This document shows positions 10,801-20,057 of a DNA stretch of 64,000 nucleotides, one piece after another. The stretch is from Bacteroidales bacterium (GTDB lineage Bacteria > Bacteroidota > Bacteroidia > Bacteroidales > UBA10428). A program made the position numbers and the translations under genes. Numbering within the stretch: position 1 is the stretch's first letter; every line of letters starts with the position of its first letter. The stretch spans positions 1 to 64,000 of the forward strand of contig JAFGEO010000068.1 of assembly GCA_016931575.1 (NCBI GenBank), in the 5' to 3' direction. The notes beneath the pieces are model-generated. The model ran no database searches and was not told the DNA's origin. It saw only the letters and a program-made list of their open reading frames with translations.

Positions 10801-12020
10801 ACTTATTATCCAACGCATTCAAATTTACCCCGGAGGGGAAATCCATAAATATTGCTGTCAGGCTTCTTGATAACGAAGAAAAAATCCTTACCGAAGAAAC
10901 GAGCAAGAATTCAGACAATGTTATATGCATACAGGTGAGTGATACCGGACTGGGTGTTCCGAAGGAAAACCTGGAGAAGATCTTTGACCGCTTTTTCCAG
11001 GCCAACGATTCGGGGAATGTGGTCAGCCAGGGAAGCGGAATAGGCTTATCCCTGACAAAGGATTTTGTGGAGCTGCACAAAGGTACGATCAAAGTTGAAA
11101 GTGAGCTTCATGAAGGCACCAGCTTCACGGTGCGTCTACCTCTGTTGGTAAAGGCACCCCAGTCGGATATTCCCCAGGAAAGTCCAAAGACACAGATCCT
11201 GCCTGATATTTCAGATGAAGATCCGGATACGGATGAAATCCTGCAGGAGGCCAGGAATGCAACTATACTATTGGTTGAGGATAATGATGATTTCCGTTTT
11301 TACCTGAAGGACAACCTGAAAGCCGATTACGAGATCTTTGAGGCATCCAACGGAAGAGAAGGCCTGGAAAAAGTGAGACTCCATTTCCCCGATCTGGTGG
11401 TTAGCGATGTTATGATGCCGGAAATGGATGGATTCGAATTATGCCGGACCCTGAAGTCTGATCCGAATACATCGCATATTCCTGTAATCCTGCTTACTGC
11501 CCGTATGTCGGAGCAGAAAAAAATGGAAGGTTTTGAAACAGGAGCAGATGATTATGTCACGAAACCTTTTAGTTTCGAACTGCTTGCTTCAAGGATCAGC
11601 AACCTGATCACCCAACGGAACCGGATGAAAGATTCTTTTCAGAAGCATTTTAAAATTGAACCAGGCGAGATAAACATAACTTCACTGGATGAAAAACTGA
11701 TGAACAAGGCTCTGAAACTGGTTGAGGAAAATATGTCAAATTCTGAATTCACTGTTGAAAGATTAAGCAGGGAACTGGGAATGAGCCGGGTACATCTCTA
11801 TAAGAAGTTGACGACCCTGACAGGAAAGACACCCATCGAGTTCATCCGTATCATGCGTTTGAAAAGGGCGGCACAGCTTCTTGAAAAAAGCCAGATGACG
11901 GTTGCAGAAGTGGCCTATGAAGTTGGGTTTAATGATCCGCGATACTTCTCCAAGTATTTTAAAGCTGAATTTGGCATGTTGCCTTCACAGTATATTACCA
12001 CCCGGAAAAATCTTTCCTGA
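7851..12020 (+). CDS. Hybrid two-component system sensor/regulator (HTCS)
   Basis: This 1389-residue protein fuses a whole phosphorelay. It has a signal peptide, then a periplasmic region of repeated two-component propeller blades at about 35-700 (recurrent WIGT and WFGT motifs), a Y_Y_Y domain at about 735-805 and a membrane helix at about 817-837. The cytoplasmic part has a HisKA domain with phospho-acceptor H872 (VSHEFRTPLS), an HATPase domain (NAFKFTPEG, DTGLGVP), a receiver domain with phospho-acceptor D1186 (SDVMMPEMDG) and an AraC-type HTH from about 1285. HTCS proteins bind an oligosaccharide in the periplasm and activate the neighbouring PUL. Here the GH31-SusCD operon begins about 350 bases downstream, so that is the likely target. 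Confidence 0.96.
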   Translation: MQRILLLSITVLLLISRWNAFGINTQEEYLFTRITADQGLSHNQVTCIFKDSRGFMWFGTNYGLNSYDGYSFKIFKHRPSDPYSLPDNRISDIFEGPDGKIWVSHLGGYILYDPTLQKFVDDSPVFYKEVKIPRDDISRISCDSRGNLWFLTNQSGIFVYQKRDNSIIHFETEMLTPGLVSDVQIDSKGFAWMIDEYGEILKVDIDRLEVVYRNDEIKGSADQRKMFRIYIDKQDMLWISSISSDEGAYLFNPENEQYIHFKQGSREYPLSSNIASRIIQDDNGRIWIATDHGGINIVDKRDFSVKVLRHSENDERSISQNSITALYKDNEGVIWAGTYKRGICFYHQNLFKFRLFRHHAGDASSLPFDDVNCFQEDSEGNLWIGTNGAGLIHYNREENTFRTFLHNPDDPNSLSNNVIVSLLNDSRGQLWIGTFYGGLDRFDGKRFYHYKHDSSRPGSLSDDDVWHLTEDVFGNIWIGTLGSGIDKYDPKTGSFQHFRADDSRSFPSDYILHITGDGKGNLWIGTPDGLAYFDHKLGTFRQFINQTDNTKSLSNNVVPYICIDSRGLVWVATQEGLNVLVSSEGNGTFSRYYMKDGLPDHTIQSVLEDDNGDIWVSTTNGLSRIRVLNYVSPQSFKLQFSNFNETDGLQGKEYNEGVALKTREGELIFGGPDGFNIFHPSALKTNENPPRVVITDVQILNKSVGVGEKRNGRIILNKSLSETKGIVLKPSEDILSIEFSALNYIHPEKNQYEYKLEGFNKTWIRASADDRKATYTNLDPGEYIFRVRASNNDGVWNETGTSLKIVAEPSFWRTRTAIVIYIALLVAALFLLRFFILQRERKKFRIEQAQLEAQRRHEMDLLKIRFFTNVSHEFRTPLSLIISPLERILKNPGKDDHLSHLKLIYRNARRLLNLVNQLLDFRRMEVQKIDLKPAYGDIINFIDEIYSSFSDLAEKKSIDFQYESSHASFFTYFDHDKLEKILFNLLSNAFKFTPEGKSINIAVRLLDNEEKILTEETSKNSDNVICIQVSDTGLGVPKENLEKIFDRFFQANDSGNVVSQGSGIGLSLTKDFVELHKGTIKVESELHEGTSFTVRLPLLVKAPQSDIPQESPKTQILPDISDEDPDTDEILQEARNATILLVEDNDDFRFYLKDNLKADYEIFEASNGREGLEKVRLHFPDLVVSDVMMPEMDGFELCRTLKSDPNTSHIPVILLTARMSEQKKMEGFETGADDYVTKPFSFELLASRISNLITQRNRMKDSFQKHFKIEPGEINITSLDEKLMNKALKLVEENMSNSEFTVERLSRELGMSRVHLYKKLTTLTGKTPIEFIRIMRLKRAAQLLEKSQMTVAEVAYEVGFNDPRYFSKYFKAEFGMLPSQYITTRKNLS

Positions 12021-12139
12021 CAGAGCTCTTTTTGGGCTATTTTGTTGCGTTAACATTTCATACGCTCATCGTTATCATTCTCTTGGTGCAGTCTGAAGGG
12101 AAGCTGCTTTATTTGCTAGTCAATTTAAATACCCGTGGC

Positions 12140-12283
12140 ATGAAAGTGAACAGGGAAACGTCTATCAAAACAGTAAATAAAACCAGACGATTCGGATTTG
12201 CCTGGGCACTATTCATCCAGATTCTGCTGATTCTGGTCATTGCAGTTGCTGTAGTGCTCATTCTCCTGACATTCTGGGGATGA
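12140..12283 (+). CDS. Possible small single-pass membrane protein (47 aa)
   Basis: A short frame from an ATG encodes a basic, polar N-terminus followed by one long hydrophobic segment (FIQILLILVIAVAVVLILLT) that ends nearly at the C-terminus. A longer reading from 12032 needs a TTG start. It lies between the HTCS and the GH31 gene. No family is recognised. The marked basic-then-hydrophobic pattern argues for coding, but the reading frame is short, so this is tentative. Confidence 0.3.
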   Translation: MKVNRETSIKTVNKTRRFGFAWALFIQILLILVIAVAVVLILLTFWG

Positions 12284-12372
12284 TAATTAAGAGGTGGGTG
12301 TATAGATTCCCAAAACTGATGCTGTAACTTTTAGTTGAATACAACAAGATAACTCCAAAAATAGTATGTCCT

Positions 12373-15204
12373 ATGAAAAAACTTGCTGTTGGTCTGGTAT
12401 TGGTAACGTTCATTTTTATTTCGTGCGCTGAAGATCATTATATTAAATTGGAAGATGGGGTGAAAGTAAGTACTGAAAATGACAAAGGGAAACATGAAGT
12501 ATATCTCCAGGTTATCTCTGAAAAGATAGTTCATGTAATGGCCTCACCGGGACAAGCGATACCCGATTCCAAAAGCCTGATGATCGATGGGAATCCCGTT
12601 CAAAAAGTTGACTGGAAGGTTAGGGAGGAGAAAGATAAGGTCATTGTGTCAACATCGAAACTAACCGCCGAGATATCTACAAAAACAGGGGAAGTAGTTT
12701 TTAAGGATCCGCAAGGGAAAGTTTTGCTGGCCGAGGAAAAGGGAGGAGGAAAAAACTTCAGTGAAATCAGTCTTGAGGGCAGGAAATACTACTCAGTCCA
12801 GCAGGTATTCGAATCCCCGGACGATGAAGCGTTTTACGGTCTGGGACAGCACCAGCATAACGAGATGAATTATAAGGGGAAAGATGTGGATATCTATCAG
12901 CATAATATCGTGTCTGTCGTCCCTTTTCTGGTTTCGAATAAAAAATACGGAATACTCTGGGAGAACTACTCTCATTCGAAGTTCGGAGATCCCAGGGATT
13001 ACGAAGATATTACAAGCCTTAAGCTTTATGGCAAGGATCAGGTGCCCGGAGGCTTAACAGCGAATTACGTCTCTAAAACCAATCCGGCAAAGATCTACCT
13101 CAGCCGTCAGGAAGACAGCATTCATTATGAATACCTGCCAGATCTTAAGAAGATTCCCGCTGAATTCTCTATGGAAAACGGCAAGGTTGTTTGGGAGGGA
13201 TATATGGAGCCCAATGAATCAGGGGTACACAAGTTCTTTATCTATTCGGCAGGATACATGAAGTTCTGGTTTAACGGAGAACTACAACTGGACGTATGGA
13301 GGCAGGGTTGGAATCCATGGTCTCACCTGGTTGAATTTGATATGGAAGCCGGGAAGAAATACCCGGTAAAACTGGAATGGATCCCGGATGCCGGAGAATC
13401 CTTTGTGGCATTTAAATACAAGACCCCCTACGATCCGGTTGCCCAGCAGAAGCTGTCGTTATGGTCGGAGGTGGCAGATCAGATCGATTATTACTTTGTT
13501 ACCGGCGACGATCTTGATGAGGTGATCTCAGGATATCGTCAGCTAACGGGTAAAAGTCCGATCATGCCAAAATGGGCCATGGGGAAATGGCAATGCCGCG
13601 AGCGCTATAAAACACAGGAGGAATTGCTGGGTGTGGTAAAGGAATTCCGCAAACGGCATATCCCGCTCGATAACATCGTCCTGGATTGGATGTACTGGCC
13701 TGAGAACCGGTGGGGTGATCATAATTTCGATCTGACCCGGTTCCCGGATGCCAAAGGTATGATCGATGAGCTGCATGCTATGAATGCCCGGCTGATGATC
13801 TCTGTCTGGCCAAAAGTTTATGAGGAGACGGAGAATTACAAATACATGAATGAACGCGGGTGGGTATATCCTGAAAATATTAAAAACCGCCAGAAGGACT
13901 GGGTTGGTCCCGGGTATATTTCCACCTTCTATGATGCCTTTAATGCTGAAGCCCGTGACTATTTCTGGGGCACTATGAATAATGCACTATTTTCTAAAGG
14001 CATTGACGCCTGGTGGATGGATGCCACTGAACCGGATATCCTGTCCAATACTTCTATCGAAGAACGTAAGAAGCTTATGTCACCTTTGGCTGTCGGGCCT
14101 TCAGCAAAATACTATAATGCTTTCTCACTGGTTAACTCACAGGCCGTTTATGAAGGGCAACGAAAGGAAGCACCCGATCAGCGTGTGTTTATCCTGACCC
14201 GCTCTGCCTTCGCCGGACAACAACGTTATTCCTCCGCAACCTGGAGTGGTGATATTGTATCACGCTGGTACGATCTGAAAGCTCAGATATCTGCCGGTAT
14301 CAACTTCGCTATTTCAGGGATCCCATACTGGACAACTGACATCGGAGGTTTTGCGGTTGAGAAGAGGTACGAAAAGGCCTCCGGTGAGGACCTGAATGAA
14401 TGGAGGGAATTAAACACACGGTGGTACCAGTTTGGTGCGTTCTGTCCCCTGTTCAGGGTACATGGACAGTACCCCTACCGGGAAATATACAATATAGCAC
14501 CGGTTAGCCATCCTGCCTATCAGTCCATGTTATTCTATGATCAGCTGAGGTATCGCCTTATACCCTATATCTACACCCTGGCCGGTGATACATGGCATAA
14601 GGATTATACCCTGATGAGGGCTCTTGTCATGGATTTCCCGGATGATAAAAAGGTACTGAATATCGGAGATCAGTTTATGTTCGGTCCTGCTTTGATGGTC
14701 TGTCCTGTTTACGAGTATAAGGAGAGGGAAAGAAAAGTATACCTCCCGGAAGGAGCCGGATGGTATGACTTATACTCCGGAAAATTTTATTCAGGTGGAC
14801 AAACGATAACAGCAGCTGCTCCTTACGAGCGTATTCCGGTATTTGTGAAGGCCGGTTCCATTCTTCCGATAGGTCCGGAGATCGAGTATACCGCTCAGCG
14901 TGAAGCTGACGAACTTACCTTGTGGGTATATGCTGGAGCCGATGCGAATCTCGAACTTTATGAGGATGAAAACCTGAACTACGATTATGAGAAGGGTGAG
15001 TTCTCCAGGCTGCCGATCAGCTATTCGGAAGCGGATAAGGTGATAAACCTTGGAGCCAAGAAAGGAGATTTTGATGGTGCCCTGGATTCCAGAAAGGTCC
15101 GTGTGGTAAGCGTGAGTCAGGATCACCCTGTAGGTTTTGTTATGGAGATAAATGCACCCTTCACAGAGGAATATACAGGAGAGGAAGTAAAGATAAAACT
15201 CTAG
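12373..15204 (+). CDS. GH31 glycosidase with PA14 insert, probable alpha-xylosidase lipoprotein
   Basis: This 943-residue enzyme begins with a lipoprotein signal (FISC, C18). After the N-terminal beta-sandwich comes a PA14-like insert at about 255-360 (SGVHKFFIYSAGYMKFW), the hallmark of GH31 alpha-xylosidases such as those of xyloglucan loci. The (beta/alpha)8 barrel carries the nucleophile D550 in WWMDATEP and the acid/base D627 in WSGD. The family hydrolyses alpha-linked xylose or glucose from non-reducing ends with retention. It is the first gene of the apparent SusCD operon, 55 bases before susC. The domain layout supports alpha-xylosidase over alpha-glucosidase, but specificity is not proven. 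Confidence 0.9.
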   Translation: MKKLAVGLVLVTFIFISCAEDHYIKLEDGVKVSTENDKGKHEVYLQVISEKIVHVMASPGQAIPDSKSLMIDGNPVQKVDWKVREEKDKVIVSTSKLTAEISTKTGEVVFKDPQGKVLLAEEKGGGKNFSEISLEGRKYYSVQQVFESPDDEAFYGLGQHQHNEMNYKGKDVDIYQHNIVSVVPFLVSNKKYGILWENYSHSKFGDPRDYEDITSLKLYGKDQVPGGLTANYVSKTNPAKIYLSRQEDSIHYEYLPDLKKIPAEFSMENGKVVWEGYMEPNESGVHKFFIYSAGYMKFWFNGELQLDVWRQGWNPWSHLVEFDMEAGKKYPVKLEWIPDAGESFVAFKYKTPYDPVAQQKLSLWSEVADQIDYYFVTGDDLDEVISGYRQLTGKSPIMPKWAMGKWQCRERYKTQEELLGVVKEFRKRHIPLDNIVLDWMYWPENRWGDHNFDLTRFPDAKGMIDELHAMNARLMISVWPKVYEETENYKYMNERGWVYPENIKNRQKDWVGPGYISTFYDAFNAEARDYFWGTMNNALFSKGIDAWWMDATEPDILSNTSIEERKKLMSPLAVGPSAKYYNAFSLVNSQAVYEGQRKEAPDQRVFILTRSAFAGQQRYSSATWSGDIVSRWYDLKAQISAGINFAISGIPYWTTDIGGFAVEKRYEKASGEDLNEWRELNTRWYQFGAFCPLFRVHGQYPYREIYNIAPVSHPAYQSMLFYDQLRYRLIPYIYTLAGDTWHKDYTLMRALVMDFPDDKKVLNIGDQFMFGPALMVCPVYEYKERERKVYLPEGAGWYDLYSGKFYSGGQTITAAAPYERIPVFVKAGSILPIGPEIEYTAQREADELTLWVYAGADANLELYEDENLNYDYEKGEFSRLPISYSEADKVINLGAKKGDFDGALDSRKVRVVSVSQDHPVGFVMEINAPFTEEYTGEEVKIKL

Positions 15205-15259
15205 AAGATACAAACCTTTATTAACCCTAGCCCAAAGTAATAACCCAAACTTAAAAGGA

Positions 15260-18200
15260 ATGAGAAGACTTAGGAATGCAAATACAGTCTCCCGCGATCC
15301 GGCTTTCACCCCAGGTGATGGTCAGAGGATCATCAGGATACTGTTTATGATGCCCTTATTCATGCTGCTGTTGTTTTCACAGGGGCTGCTGGCTCAGGAG
15401 GGTGAGAGAACCATTCGCGGGACCGTCGAGTTTGAGGGTACCGGCGAAACTGTTCCCGGGGCAAATGTCTTGATAAAAGGAACAACCCGGGGAACAATAA
15501 CCGATCTGGAAGGAAAATTTGAGATCAAAGCCAGCTCAGGTGAAGTTATGGTAATCAAATTCCTGGGGTATGCAGAACAGGAAATTAAAATTGGTACGGA
15601 AAACAGCTATTCCATCAGTCTGAAGGAGGACCTCACCCAGCTTGATGAAGTAGTGAAGATTGGATATGGAACTATGAGGCGCAGTGACCTGACAGGCTCA
15701 GTGGTTTCCGTTTCATCCGAAGATATCCAGGCTGCTTCGGCTACCTCATTTGACCAGGTACTCCAGGGAAGGGCTTCAGGTGTTCTGGTTACACAGAACT
15801 CCGGGCAACCCGGGGGGGGAGTGTCGGTGCAGATCAGGGGGATAAACTCTCTGAACGGAGATTCCGAACCACTTTATATTGTTGATGGTATTCCTATCCG
15901 GGGTTATACAGGAGACAACACAAACGCACTGGCAACCATAAACCCCAATGACATTGAATCCATTGAGGTACTGAAAGATGCCTCTTCAACCGCAATTTAT
16001 GGAACGCAGGCATCCAATGGTGTTGTGATCATCTCCACCAAAAGAGGGAAAAAGGGAGAAACACAGGTGAGCTATGATGGAAGTTACGCACTTCAGCAAC
16101 TTCCAAAATACCTGGATGTCCTGAATCTGCAACAATATGCAGAGTTTGTAAATGACAGGGAAGCAATTATCGGTTTCGGTTCAAAACCTGAATTTGCTGA
16201 TCCCGGCATTCTTGGAGAAGGAACTAACTGGCAGGCGGAACTGTTTCGGACTGCCCCGAAACAATCGCATAATATATCAGTTTCGGGAGGGGACGAAAAA
16301 ACAACTTATATGCTTTCCGGAGGTTTGCTGGATGATAATGGGATCATTATCGGGTCCAACTTCAAACGGTATTCAGCCAGCTTAAATGTTGATACCAAGG
16401 CACGTGACTGGCTCATGCTGGGCGCGAGCAGCGGTTTGAGCCGAACGTCCGAATTGTTAACAGTCAGCGATAACGACATCATCAATATCGCCATCCGGCA
16501 GGCTCCTGATATTCCTGTCTATAATGAAGATGGTACCTGGGGAGGCCCTCCTGACGAAGAGGAGTTTGGTGTTTCCAACCCGATTGCTGAAGCTATGGAT
16601 CGTGAAAACATTAAGAACCGTACCCAGATCAGGTTTAACCTCTATGGTGAAGTCCGGTTGTGGAAAGGGTTGACTTTCAGGTCGGAATACGGTGCAAATA
16701 TCGATATCAGCAAAACCTACCAGTTTACCCCTAAGGCAAACTATGGCGGATATGAACTCCCGGTCAACTCATCGACACGCTCAGCAGGTCAGAATACATT
16801 CTGGATCCTCAGCAACCGTTTACAGTTCCATCGAACTTTTGCTGAAAAACACGATTTTTCGATCATGTTGGTACAGGAAGCCCAGGAAAATGTGTACGAG
16901 AGCGTAACTGCTACCCGGGAGAATTTTCTGACTAACAATATCCATGAAGTAAATGCAGGTGATATAGAGACCAGCTTAGCCTACAGCACCAAATCAGAAT
17001 CGGCGCTGGCTTCCTATTTCGGAAGGGTCCACTATACGTATGATAGCCGGTACAGCATTACTGCTACGATGAGAGCGGATGGTTCCTCGAAGTTTGGGGA
17101 AAACAACAAGTGGGGATATTTCCCATCCGTTGCGGCCTACTGGCGTCTTGATGAAGAAGCTTTCATGAAAGATATCCAACAGGTGACCATGTTGAAGATC
17201 CGGGCAAGCTATGGTGAAGTAGGTAATCAGAACATTGGAAATTATGCCTACGGCTCTACCATGACGAACTGGCCCACTGCATATGGACCCGGATTTCTGC
17301 TGACGAACCTTCCCAATCCTAATGTTAAGTGGGAATCGCAGCGGGAGTACAACATCGGTTTGGACCTGACCTTATTCCGCAACCGGATTGAGTTAATTGC
17401 GGAAGTATATCATAAAGAAACAGATGACCTCTTACTTGCATTGCCCATGCCACTCTATACGGCTACGGATCTTGACTGGACAGTCGCCTACATTCAACCT
17501 CCTTATGTGAATATCGGGAGCCTGAAAAATGAGGGGATCGATCTTATGCTGAACACGGTCAATATTGAAGGGGCCTTCACATGGAAGACCGGGATAACCT
17601 TTACCATGAGCCGGAATGAGATAACACAGCTCGTCACATCAGGAAGTATTATCGACGAATCGATCGGAGTTGAAACCATAACCCGTACTGTTGTGGGAGA
17701 ACCTGCCGGGCTGTTTTACGGTTACCTGACAGATGGATATTTTGAAAATGGAGCCGAGGTTCTGGAGGGCGTACATACCGCCGGAGCGGCGATTGCGACA
17801 GATCCCTCAACCTCTGTATGGGTAGGCGACATACGCTATATGAACCTGGATGGTAACGATAGTATTACCGAGGCAGATAAAGACTTTATTGGAAATCCGC
17901 AGCCGATTTTCAGTTTCGGGATAACTAATTCTTTCTATTATAAGAATTTTGACCTGATGCTAACTCTCGGCGGCACTTATGGTAACAAGATCTTCAACCA
18001 GGTGCGCCGGTATAATGAGAATCCTATGTCGCGCTGGGGAATGCTGGCCAGCGTGGAAGATTATGCGGAACTCGGACTTATTGATCCGGAAGGCAGTGCT
18101 GATGATATCGAAAATGTTTACCTTGTTAATCCGGATGCTACGGTACCCCGTATTGTCACCTCAGATCCAAACGATAATATGCGGATCTCTGACCGTTATA

Positions 18201-18454
18201 TCGAGGATGGTTCCTACCTGAGGATCAAGAACCTGTCACTGGGATATTCACTCCCTACCGCCGTAGCTACTTACCTCAAAATGTCAAGCCTGCGGGTATA
18301 TGTTCAATTCCTGAACCTTTACACATTTACCAACTATACCGGCTATGACCCGGAGATCGGTGCCCAGCGGCAAAATGTGTTGAAGTCGGGTGTGGATGAA
18401 GGAAGGTATCCTTCCCCGAGAGTATACCAGGCAGGTATTAATATTAAATTTTAA
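15260..18454 (+). CDS. SusC/RagA-family TonB-dependent outer-membrane transporter
   Basis: The 1064-residue protein has an unusually long n-region before its signal core, cleaved after about residue 45 (LLAQ). A carboxypeptidase-like regulatory domain follows (about 52-135, GANVLIKGTTRGT), then a TonB plug (DEVVKIGYGT, SDLTGSV, VQIRGINSL) and a large barrel ending in INIKF. It lacks a separate extra signalling domain. SusC transporters import oligosaccharides through the outer membrane with a SusD lid, whose gene follows 17 bases later. Energy comes from TonB, encoded elsewhere. Confidence 0.96.
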   Translation: MRRLRNANTVSRDPAFTPGDGQRIIRILFMMPLFMLLLFSQGLLAQEGERTIRGTVEFEGTGETVPGANVLIKGTTRGTITDLEGKFEIKASSGEVMVIKFLGYAEQEIKIGTENSYSISLKEDLTQLDEVVKIGYGTMRRSDLTGSVVSVSSEDIQAASATSFDQVLQGRASGVLVTQNSGQPGGGVSVQIRGINSLNGDSEPLYIVDGIPIRGYTGDNTNALATINPNDIESIEVLKDASSTAIYGTQASNGVVIISTKRGKKGETQVSYDGSYALQQLPKYLDVLNLQQYAEFVNDREAIIGFGSKPEFADPGILGEGTNWQAELFRTAPKQSHNISVSGGDEKTTYMLSGGLLDDNGIIIGSNFKRYSASLNVDTKARDWLMLGASSGLSRTSELLTVSDNDIINIAIRQAPDIPVYNEDGTWGGPPDEEEFGVSNPIAEAMDRENIKNRTQIRFNLYGEVRLWKGLTFRSEYGANIDISKTYQFTPKANYGGYELPVNSSTRSAGQNTFWILSNRLQFHRTFAEKHDFSIMLVQEAQENVYESVTATRENFLTNNIHEVNAGDIETSLAYSTKSESALASYFGRVHYTYDSRYSITATMRADGSSKFGENNKWGYFPSVAAYWRLDEEAFMKDIQQVTMLKIRASYGEVGNQNIGNYAYGSTMTNWPTAYGPGFLLTNLPNPNVKWESQREYNIGLDLTLFRNRIELIAEVYHKETDDLLLALPMPLYTATDLDWTVAYIQPPYVNIGSLKNEGIDLMLNTVNIEGAFTWKTGITFTMSRNEITQLVTSGSIIDESIGVETITRTVVGEPAGLFYGYLTDGYFENGAEVLEGVHTAGAAIATDPSTSVWVGDIRYMNLDGNDSITEADKDFIGNPQPIFSFGITNSFYYKNFDLMLTLGGTYGNKIFNQVRRYNENPMSRWGMLASVEDYAELGLIDPEGSADDIENVYLVNPDATVPRIVTSDPNDNMRISDRYIEDGSYLRIKNLSLGYSLPTAVATYLKMSSLRVYVQFLNLYTFTNYTGYDPEIGAQRQNVLKSGVDEGRYPSPRVYQAGINIKF

Positions 18455-18471
18455 ACGGAGGAGGAACGAAT

Positions 18472-20034
18472 ATGAAAGCAATACGATATTATATATTGGC
18501 TTCACTGTTACTGATCCTGGCCGGTTCATGCAGTAAGGAATTTCTGGAGCGGGAGCCACTTGATTCCCTCACGATGGATACCTACTACCAGTCGTACGAT
18601 GAGCTAAGAGCAGCCGTTGCTCCTTTGTACAGCACCTCATGGTTTGAATATAACGATAAGGGGTCGTTCAGCTTTGGTGACTGCCTGGGAGGGAATATGA
18701 TCAATCCCTGGTCCTATGAGGACTTTGTATATTTCACCTATACCTCACTGGATCAGACCATTGGCTCAGGATGGGCTTCCCTCTATCGGGTTGTAGGACA
18801 TGCCAACCTGCATATCCGGAATATCCAGGAGCGTTCAGCAGAGAGTATTGAGGAGTCGCTTAAAATGCAGGTAATCGGAGAAGCCCGCTTCATGCGTGCG
18901 GTAGCTTATTTTTATCTGGTTCGTTTATGGGGAGATGTCCCGATCATTGAAGATAACATCGCGCTGAGCGAGGACTATATTGTACCCCTCAACCGGGCAG
19001 AAGATGTCTACCAGTATGTCATCAATGACCTGATGTATGCGATTGAAAACCTGCCGGAATCCGATCCGGAACCAGGGCGGGTGACATCCTGGTCAGCCAA
19101 AGCCATGCTGGCAAAGGTTTATTTAACCTACTCAGGTTATGGAGCCTCCGGGGGAATGCGTAACCAGGATCGCCTGGACAGTGCGCAATACTATGCCGGT
19201 GATGTTGTCCAAAATGGACCGTATGCACTGATGGAGGATTATGCTGACCTGTTCAGGATTGAAAATGATAATAATATTGAATCTGTTTTTGCCTGGCAAT
19301 GGATTGCCGGTAACTATGGAGATGGAAATTCCTTCCAGGCTTATTTTGCCGGTAGCGGAACGATTACCGGCGTAGGTGACGGTTGGGGAGGCGCTGTGAC
19401 GGCGACGAATGATCTGGCAGGGATCTTTGACTATACTGACAATATCCGCCGAAAGGCTACCTTCATGATGCCGAATGACAACTATCCGGAATTGAATGCA
19501 GCGGATGGAGGTTACACCCATGAAGGTTCAGGTGCGAATTTCAAGAAATACATCGTAGGGACACCCGACGACAATAACGGAGAGGTGCGGTTCATGTCGG
19601 CAGCCAATAATACCTATATACTCAGATATGCTGAAGTATTGTTGATTTATGCCGAGAGCATCCTGGGGAACAACAGCCAGACGAATGATGCAGAAGCCCT
19701 GGCGGCTTTCAACCAGGTTCGTTCACGAGCCGGCGTATCCGAATTTTCAACCCTGACCTTCAGGAATATCTTTGATGAAAAGAGGCGTGAGATGGCACTG
19801 GAAGGCAATACATGGTTTGAAATTGTAGCCTGGTGGTATTTTGACCCTGATGCGGCGTTGGAATACATTGCCGGTCAGGACCGTGGAAGGTATATTCCGG
19901 GGGATGCCAGTCAGACTACCCATGAATACTATAGCCCCCCCGGATCAAAGATGCAACTTCCGTATCCTGAGTCAGAAGTAGCTCAGAATCCATTATTCAA
20001 TGAACCTCCGGTCCCCTATGATTTTGGTGAGTAG
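18472..20034 (+). CDS. SusD/RagB-family glycan-binding lipoprotein
   Basis: This 520-residue lipoprotein (signal ending AGSC, C20) begins the mature region with FLEREPLDSLT, typical of SusD N-termini. It has helical TPR-like segments (RFMRAVAYFYLVRLWGDVP) and the C-terminal NQVRSRAG and KRREMALEG motifs of the family. SusD forms the lid of the SusC transporter and captures glycan at the cell surface. It lies between susC and the TIG-domain protein in one operon. Confidence 0.96.
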   Translation: MKAIRYYILASLLLILAGSCSKEFLEREPLDSLTMDTYYQSYDELRAAVAPLYSTSWFEYNDKGSFSFGDCLGGNMINPWSYEDFVYFTYTSLDQTIGSGWASLYRVVGHANLHIRNIQERSAESIEESLKMQVIGEARFMRAVAYFYLVRLWGDVPIIEDNIALSEDYIVPLNRAEDVYQYVINDLMYAIENLPESDPEPGRVTSWSAKAMLAKVYLTYSGYGASGGMRNQDRLDSAQYYAGDVVQNGPYALMEDYADLFRIENDNNIESVFAWQWIAGNYGDGNSFQAYFAGSGTITGVGDGWGGAVTATNDLAGIFDYTDNIRRKATFMMPNDNYPELNAADGGYTHEGSGANFKKYIVGTPDDNNGEVRFMSAANNTYILRYAEVLLIYAESILGNNSQTNDAEALAAFNQVRSRAGVSEFSTLTFRNIFDEKRREMALEGNTWFEIVAWWYFDPDAALEYIAGQDRGRYIPGDASQTTHEYYSPPGSKMQLPYPESEVAQNPLFNEPPVPYDFGE

Positions 20035-20057
20035 TATGAATACTAAAAGCGAAAATT

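Noticed and set aside
12032-12139. Longer version of the small membrane protein from TTG at 12032
   Set aside because: It starts only 12 bases after the HTCS stop with a weak start codon; the ATG at 12140 gives the cleaner protein.
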